Shown piece after piece: positions 62,000 through 64,000 of a stretch of DNA of 64,000 nucleotides. A program made the position numbers and the translations under genes. Positions within the stretch are counted from its first letter, which is position 1, and the number at the start of each line of letters is the position of its first letter. The notes under the pieces are model-generated. The model saw nothing but the letters and a program-made list of their open reading frames with translations, was not told the DNA's origin and ran no database searches. The stretch covers positions 1 through 64,000 of the forward strand of contig JAFGND010000023.1 of assembly GCA_016927185.1 (NCBI GenBank), written 5' to 3'. The stretch is from Candidatus Coatesiibacteriota bacterium (GTDB lineage Bacteria > JAFGND01).

Positions 62000-64000
62000 A
62001 TGGCTAGAGCAAAAAAGACAAATACAAAGAAAGTAATTAAAACTCCAAAAAGACCAACAGAGAAATCTTCTGGAAAGAGACCTGTTTTAGCAGTATTAAT
62101 AGCCACCTTGGGTTTATTCTTTTTCACTAGTCTTATTTCCCACATAATTTCACCCTTCACTGGTGGTTTTGGCGTAATAACAAGCTTCATTTCAAGGATT
62201 TTCTTTAATGTTTTCGGAATATCGTCATTTCTTTTTGTTTTTATTGCCTTATTCTTTACCAGACATTATTTACAGATATTATCTATGAAAGAGGCAATAT
62301 TGAAATCAATATACGTCACTCTATTAATAGTTATTTTGGGAAGCCTGATTGGCTTATTCTCTGATAAAAATGATTCATTAATGGTTGGATATATAGGTTT
62401 TAATTTAAGCAGTATTTCAAGGGATCTTTTTACATTACCAGGATCTATTATTATTATACTTGGTTTGGGATTGTCTCTGATAATAGCTATAACTGATATA
62501 GAACCTTTGGTTTTCTGGAAAAACATGAAGATTTTCAAGAAAGATGAAGATAATTCTGTTTTGATTGAATCTCAGATAGAACCTGAAAAAAAAGAAGAAA
62601 AAAAACCAGAGAATGATTTTAAAAACCTATATGTTTCTGAAATTGAGGAAGAAAAAAAACAATCTGCTAGTGATAAAAAGGATATTCCTGAAATCAAAAT
62701 AGAGAGTTCGCAAGGTTATAAATCAACTGAACCAGAGTCTGAAATTGAACCTGATTTGAATACTGAGAGTTATTTCCACTTTCCTTCTGATGAAGAGATT
62801 GCACCTTCGGGGCAGACTGATATAAACACGAATCCTATAAAGGAAGCATTCGAAAAGGCAAAGAGGGAAAAATACTCTTTATCAGATCGTCCTATAGAAA
62901 TTTCTGAAGATGACATAACTATTATTGGCTGGGATGAACCAGATAATCTTACGCAAAAGGGACCAAATGAAGAAAACATGAGTTTACCAAAACCTCCAAG
63001 AAAAAAGCAATCAATTGCTAACAAGTATACATTTCCTTCTCTTTCACTATTAAAAGAGCAATCCCCCATTAAATTAAGACCTTCAGAAGATGAATTATCA
63101 GAAATAGCACAAGCAATAAAAGATAAATTAGCTGATTTTGCAATTAGCTGCGAGATAACGGAAATTAAGCCAGGACCTGTTGTAACAAGGTTTGTTGTAA
63201 AACTTGCAGCAGGTGTAAAGGTTTCCAGGATTTTGTCTCTTCAGGATGATCTTGCATTAGCAATGAGAGTTCAATCACTGAGGATTTTGGCTCCAATACC
63301 GGGTCAACCAGCAGTAGGTATTGAAATACCAAATCCCAAACCCGATATAATTTCCATTAAGAATGTGCTAGAAGATCCATCTTACCTGGAAAATCAAGAT
63401 GGATTAACTTTGGCATTGGGGAGGACTTGTAGCGATAAACCTTTTTTTGTTGAGTTGCAGAATATGCCACATCTTCTTATAGCTGGAGCAACTGGTACAG
63501 GTAAATCTGTATGCATAAATTCCTTGATTACAAGCCTTGTTTACAAATTCAGCCCAGAAAAGCTGAGACTGATAATGATTGATCCAAAAGTTCTGGAACT
63601 ATCAATGTATAATGGTATTCCACATCTCCTATGGCAGGTGATTACTCAGCCTAGAGAAGCAGTAAAAATATTACAATGGGCAGTTGATGAAATGGAAAGA
63701 AGATATTTGCTTCTTTCAAAATTGAAGGTAAGAAGTATTATTGGCTTCAATGAGAAGCTTCAGAAATTGATTAGTGAAAATGATGAAATGAAGGATATCA
63801 ATGAAGAAGAATTGAAACCGATTCCGTATATAATTATTATAATAGATGAATATGCAGATCTCAAGATGACAACAGGGAAGGAAGTTGAAATACCAATAAC
63901 AAGACTTGCACAAAAAGCCAGAGCAGTAGGTATTCATATCATTCTAGCCACTCAAAGACCAGAAGTTAAAATAATTGGCGGGTTAATCAAATCGAATTTC
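62000..64000 (+). CDS. ftsK: DNA translocase FtsK/SpoIIIE (C-terminus beyond window)
   Basis: The frame from ATG 62000 is open for 667 codons to the window edge. It has four N-terminal membrane segments (about 26-165), an acidic linker (about 175-350), then the translocase: the alpha-domain SCEITEIKPGPVVTRFVV, Walker A GATGTGKS (about 496-503) and Walker B IIIIIDEYADL (about 610-620), followed by LATQRPEVKIIGGLIKSNF. It couples chromosome segregation to division. The end of the motor and any gamma domain are cut off. The ATG begins just after the rnhB stop. Confidence 0.93.
   Translation, partial: MARAKKTNTKKVIKTPKRPTEKSSGKRPVLAVLIATLGLFFFTSLISHIISPFTGGFGVITSFISRIFFNVFGISSFLFVFIALFFTRHYLQILSMKEAILKSIYVTLLIVILGSLIGLFSDKNDSLMVGYIGFNLSSISRDLFTLPGSIIIILGLGLSLIIAITDIEPLVFWKNMKIFKKDEDNSVLIESQIEPEKKEEKKPENDFKNLYVSEIEEEKKQSASDKKDIPEIKIESSQGYKSTEPESEIEPDLNTESYFHFPSDEEIAPSGQTDINTNPIKEAFEKAKREKYSLSDRPIEISEDDITIIGWDEPDNLTQKGPNEENMSLPKPPRKKQSIANKYTFPSLSLLKEQSPIKLRPSEDELSEIAQAIKDKLADFAISCEITEIKPGPVVTRFVVKLAAGVKVSRILSLQDDLALAMRVQSLRILAPIPGQPAVGIEIPNPKPDIISIKNVLEDPSYLENQDGLTLALGRTCSDKPFFVELQNMPHLLIAGATGTGKSVCINSLITSLVYKFSPEKLRLIMIDPKVLELSMYNGIPHLLWQVITQPREAVKILQWAVDEMERRYLLLSKLKVRSIIGFNEKLQKLISENDEMKDINEEELKPIPYIIIIIDEYADLKMTTGKEVEIPITRLAQKARAVGIHIILATQRPEVKIIGGLIKSNF

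Overview
The window is a 64 kb piece of an AT-rich bacterial chromosome (by eye about one third G+C). Coding is tight, with many TAATG/ATGA-type overlaps between consecutive genes. LpxH, a LolA-like protein, a Wzi-like outer-membrane barrel, an O-antigen ligase and several lipoproteins point to a diderm with lipid A and surface polysaccharide. A four-subunit 2-oxoacid:ferredoxin oxidoreductase, citrate lyase, B12-type radical SAM proteins and the absence of respiratory genes point to an anaerobe. I cannot name the phylum; an uncultivated FCB-like lineage would fit, but that is inference. I see no tRNA, rRNA, insertion sequence, prophage or CRISPR array.

Layout. 1-7.6 kb: end of a PQQ-like beta-propeller protein, adenine deaminase, then a minus-strand group around a Tat-exported alkaline-phosphatase-superfamily lipoprotein, a probably frameshifted membrane protein, a HAD-like phosphatase and a secreted metallophosphoesterase. 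7.6-12.5 kb: pyrD-pyrG-rnpA-yidD-yidC on the plus strand. 12.5-19.8 kb: isolated hutU, a GT-C-like membrane protein, then slipin-citD-citE-citF behind an unusually structured leader. 19.8-25.5 kb: polysaccharide deacetylase, MglA-like GTPase, and the ferredoxin oxidoreductase operon. 25.6-38.2 kb: ruvB with a YfhO-like membrane protein, then a minus-strand surface-polysaccharide-type cluster (Wzi-like barrel, secreted GH-A-like protein, two radical SAM proteins, secreted unknowns, a tandem paralog pair). 38.2-49.9 kb: sulfate activation genes (sat, cysC) interleaved with two alkaline-phosphatase-superfamily genes, then TPR, LolA-like, M28 peptidase, YdjM-like, O-antigen ligase and a large lipoprotein.

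50.2-53.0 kb holds the most notable item: a compact minus-strand operon encoding a JAMM/JAB isopeptidase, a ThiF/E1-like activating enzyme, a 50-residue acidic protein, a beta-grasp ubiquitin-like protein and an E2/UBC-like protein, all with overlapping reading frames. This is a complete candidate bacterial ubiquitin-like conjugation and deconjugation system. Beside it, divergently, sits a lone EutN/CcmL-type microcompartment vertex protein heading a housekeeping run.

53-64 kb: eutN-like, phosphoglucose/phosphomannose isomerase, M20 peptidase, fmt, a family-2 glycosyltransferase and der on the plus strand; a class III aminotransferase-like pseudoenzyme and lpxH on the minus strand; then rplS, rnhB and ftsK, the last running off the window end.
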